Both the position numbers and the translations under genes were made by a program. Positions 62,173-64,000 of a stretch of 64,000 nt of DNA are shown piece after piece. This stretch comes from JAGXTF01 sp044224315. Lineage in GTDB: Bacteria > Bacteroidota > Bacteroidia > NS11-12g > UBA955. The notes beneath the pieces were generated by a model. The model ran no database searches. It saw only the letters and a list, made by a program, of their open reading frames with translations, and was not told the origin of the DNA. The DNA lies in the NCBI GenBank assembly GCA_044224315.1, contig JBGAKR010000007.1, positions 1-64,000 on the forward strand, written 5' to 3'. Each line of letters opens with the position of its first letter. Within the stretch, counting starts at the first letter, position 1.

Positions 62173-63866
62173 GATGTTTGTTTTTGTTTTAATTGATATA
62201 TAATATCCGGTTTGTGCATTAAATTACCGTAGTATTCTTTATTCTTATTCCGTTGTATTTTTCCACTGCTGGTTTTAAATATGTGGCCACGTGGTACAAG
62301 TATAATATCGTGCAGAGATATCTCATGCTCAATAAAAACATGTTTTAAAATACGGGAAGTAAATTCAGAATAGGGGGTATTATTATCGAAAAAATGGGCA
62401 CTAGTTTCAATCAATACAATCACTTTTTCTGTTTGGTTTTCTAAAACCGAAAATACGGCACATGAACCTGGTAATAATTCGGGATTAGCCTCCAGAATAG
62501 TGGCCTCTATGTCATGCGGATAGTGGTTTTTACCATTCAAAATGATAAGGTCTTTTAAACGGCCCGTAATAAATAATTCATCCTTAAAAATAAGTCCTAA
62601 ATCACCGGTTTTTAAATAGGTTTCATCGTTGTTAAATGAAATTGCATTGGCTATGGGATTGTTCCAATAACCTTTACTCACACCCGGACCGCTTACCCAA
62701 ATTTCTCCAATTTCATTGGCCGCGCATGGCTGCATTGTATCGGGGTTTATAATTTTTACATGGGTATTGTCTATAATCCTTCCGCTGCTGCATAGTTCCA
62801 TTCCGTTTGGGTCTGGCAAAAAAATGTTGTTTTTATACGCATCTGGATTAATAGAAATTTGAAGTGGTTCTGTGCCAAGGGTTGTGGCTGAAATGGCCAA
62901 CGTTGCTTCGGCCAATCCATAGCAAGCCATAAATTGGCTGGGTTTAAATCCAGCATCTGCAAAGTATTGGGCAAATCTTTTCAGCGTTGAAGTTTTAACG
63001 GGCTCAGATCCGTTATATAGGGTTTTTAAGGTACTTAAATTAAAAGAAGTAATTTGATCTTGGGGTATTTTTCGAATCGCATAATCAAAACAAAAATTGG
63101 GTCCTCCGCTATATGTGGCTTTGTACTTGGATATGGCCTCAAACCAAAGTGCCGGATTTTGAACAAATTGGGCCGGACTTAGAATTATACACCTGAATCC
63201 TGTAAAAATTGGCTGCAGAACTCCGTCTAACATTCCCATATCATGGAAATGAGGAAGCCAGGTTACGGAAACCGATTCGGTATTATTGTTAAATATTTTG
63301 CAAATAGCGGTTAAATTGGAATTCAGATTTTCATAAGTAATCATTACCCCCTTAGGATTGCCGGTTGAGCCGGAAGTGTACTGAATGAAAGCCACATCCG
63401 AGGCTCGTGTTTTGCTAGTACTAACCAATGCCAGGGGCGAATGAATCAGGGTTTCAAAAATCAACCATTGCAGGTTGAGTGATTTTAACTGCGGAAATCG
63501 GTTGTGCAGCCTTTTATATTCTGTTTCGGTCGTTAAAACATATTGGCAATCTGCATTTTGCGCAATGGCTTCCAGTCGTTTTAAATGCGGTAACCGCTTG
63601 GGCAGGGCACATGGAACAAAAGTATTCCCCGAAAGCATAGAACCTAAACTTGCAACTATAAAATCAAATCCTTGTGGAAATAAAAATAGTATGGGTGATT
63701 GAATTTTAATTTGATCCAGCCCTGTGGCAATGCGGCAGGATAAATGATATAGCTGCTCAAAAGTAAGATTGTCTTCTTCCATGCCCGCATTTAATATACG
63801 TGTAAAACATACCGAATCCGGCTGTTTTTCTGCATGAAATTTTATTTTATCCAGTATGGTTTCCAT
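62169..63866 (-). CDS. Fatty-acyl-AMP ligase (FAAL)
   Basis: A 565-aa adenylate-forming enzyme. P-loop FIQYTSGSTGNPKGVMITYE (near 162-178); FAAL-type core WLPHFHDMGMLDGVLQPIF; ALWFEAISKYKATYSGGPNF, also characteristic of FAAL; KTGDLGLIF near 420; and the C-terminal Lys loop TSSGKIQRNKNKEYYG near 540. FAALs activate free fatty acids with ATP and pass the acyl-AMP to a carrier protein rather than to CoA. The ACP gene that overlaps its stop is the natural acceptor. First gene of the operon; ATG 63866. Confidence 0.93.
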   Translation of the reverse strand: METILDKIKFHAEKQPDSVCFTRILNAGMEEDNLTFEQLYHLSCRIATGLDQIKIQSPILFLFPQGFDFIVASLGSMLSGNTFVPCALPKRLPHLKRLEAIAQNADCQYVLTTETEYKRLHNRFPQLKSLNLQWLIFETLIHSPLALVSTSKTRASDVAFIQYTSGSTGNPKGVMITYENLNSNLTAICKIFNNNTESVSVTWLPHFHDMGMLDGVLQPIFTGFRCIILSPAQFVQNPALWFEAISKYKATYSGGPNFCFDYAIRKIPQDQITSFNLSTLKTLYNGSEPVKTSTLKRFAQYFADAGFKPSQFMACYGLAEATLAISATTLGTEPLQISINPDAYKNNIFLPDPNGMELCSSGRIIDNTHVKIINPDTMQPCAANEIGEIWVSGPGVSKGYWNNPIANAISFNNDETYLKTGDLGLIFKDELFITGRLKDLIILNGKNHYPHDIEATILEANPELLPGSCAVFSVLENQTEKVIVLIETSAHFFDNNTPYSEFTSRILKHVFIEHEISLHDIILVPRGHIFKTSSGKIQRNKNKEYYGNLMHKPDIIYQLKQKQTS

Positions 63867-64000
63867 CTATACTGAATAAGGTAGTGCAAGGAAATTCACT
63901 GTGGCAGCAGTTTAAGTTTTCAAGATTTGTAGGATTTAAATAATTAATTCTCGCCTAAAAATAGATGATTTGCAATCATTAATTTAAAGGTAGATAAATT
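63867..64000 (-). promoter_or_regulatory. Upstream region of the FAAL operon with a 15-bp palindrome
   Basis: ATGATT-TGC-AATCAT at 63965-63979 is a perfect inverted repeat with a 3-bp spacer, about 100 bp before the FAAL start codon. It is placed well for an operator. No clear TAnnTTTG box was found. The right end of the window cuts off the neighbouring gene. Confidence 0.45.

Overview
The window is a chromosomal segment of a Bacteroidota bacterium. The signs are: three proteins with C-terminal type IX secretion sorting tails (36486-37496, 37499-39379, 55520-57781); many small outer-membrane barrels and lipoproteins with short lipoboxes; promoters of the Bacteroidota TTG / TAnnTTTG type just upstream of start codons; a DUF234-type ATPase remnant; and a fused KorA plus KorB with a GltD-like partner. 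Base composition and gene families fit an aerobic environmental lineage (Chitinophagales, Saprospirales or a relative), but I cannot place it to genus. No rRNA, tRNA, CRISPR array, prophage or intact transposase was seen.

Layout. 1-8.5 kb: a YitT-type membrane protein, an FG-GAP/ASPIC lipoprotein, cinA and two related small barrels, separated by unusually repeat-rich intergenic DNA. 8.6-23.2 kb: housekeeping genes (rnhA, recN-pfkA, lon, uvrA), exported hypotheticals, a rhodanese, and a decayed ATPase gene beside 54-bp repeats. 23.3-26.1 kb: a four-gene set of unknown protein, multi-pass membrane protein, histidine kinase and NarL-type regulator. 26.7-31.5 kb: an operon for 2-oxoacid:ferredoxin oxidoreductase with an FAD/Fe-S partner. 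31.5-47 kb: mostly accessory genes (barrel, Trp-rich repeat protein, ECF sigma/anti-sigma pair, acetyltransferases, T9SS cargo, intramembrane metalloprotease-like protein, TPR protein, serine hydrolase, Crp-like regulator, alpha/beta hydrolase). 47-49.9 kb: a membrane adenylate cyclase and an exported metalloprotease. 50-53.3 kb: thrS-infC-rpmI-rplT. 53.4-57.8 kb: a barrel lipoprotein, a DUF3037/HipA-like pair and a large T9SS adhesin-like protein with an S74 chaperone domain. 58.3-63.9 kb: a compact operon encoding a fatty-acyl-AMP ligase, acyl carrier protein, cytochrome P450, MBOAT acyltransferase and SGNH-like protein.

The two most unusual things are, first, the heptanucleotide-periodic repeats of the first 8 kb. 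At least nine arrays with different 7-bp units lie between genes, next to a 34-unit, 21-bp array. They recall the STRR heptanucleotide repeats of filamentous cyanobacteria but sit here in a Bacteroidota context. Second is the FAAL-ACP-P450-MBOAT-SGNH operon, whose gene order suggests that a free fatty acid is loaded on a dedicated carrier protein, oxidised there, and transferred to a membrane or envelope acceptor. Gene boundaries often overlap by a few bases (GTGA, ATGACTAA, ATGAATAA, TAATG), and several housekeeping genes (uvrA, infC, possibly lon) start at TTG.
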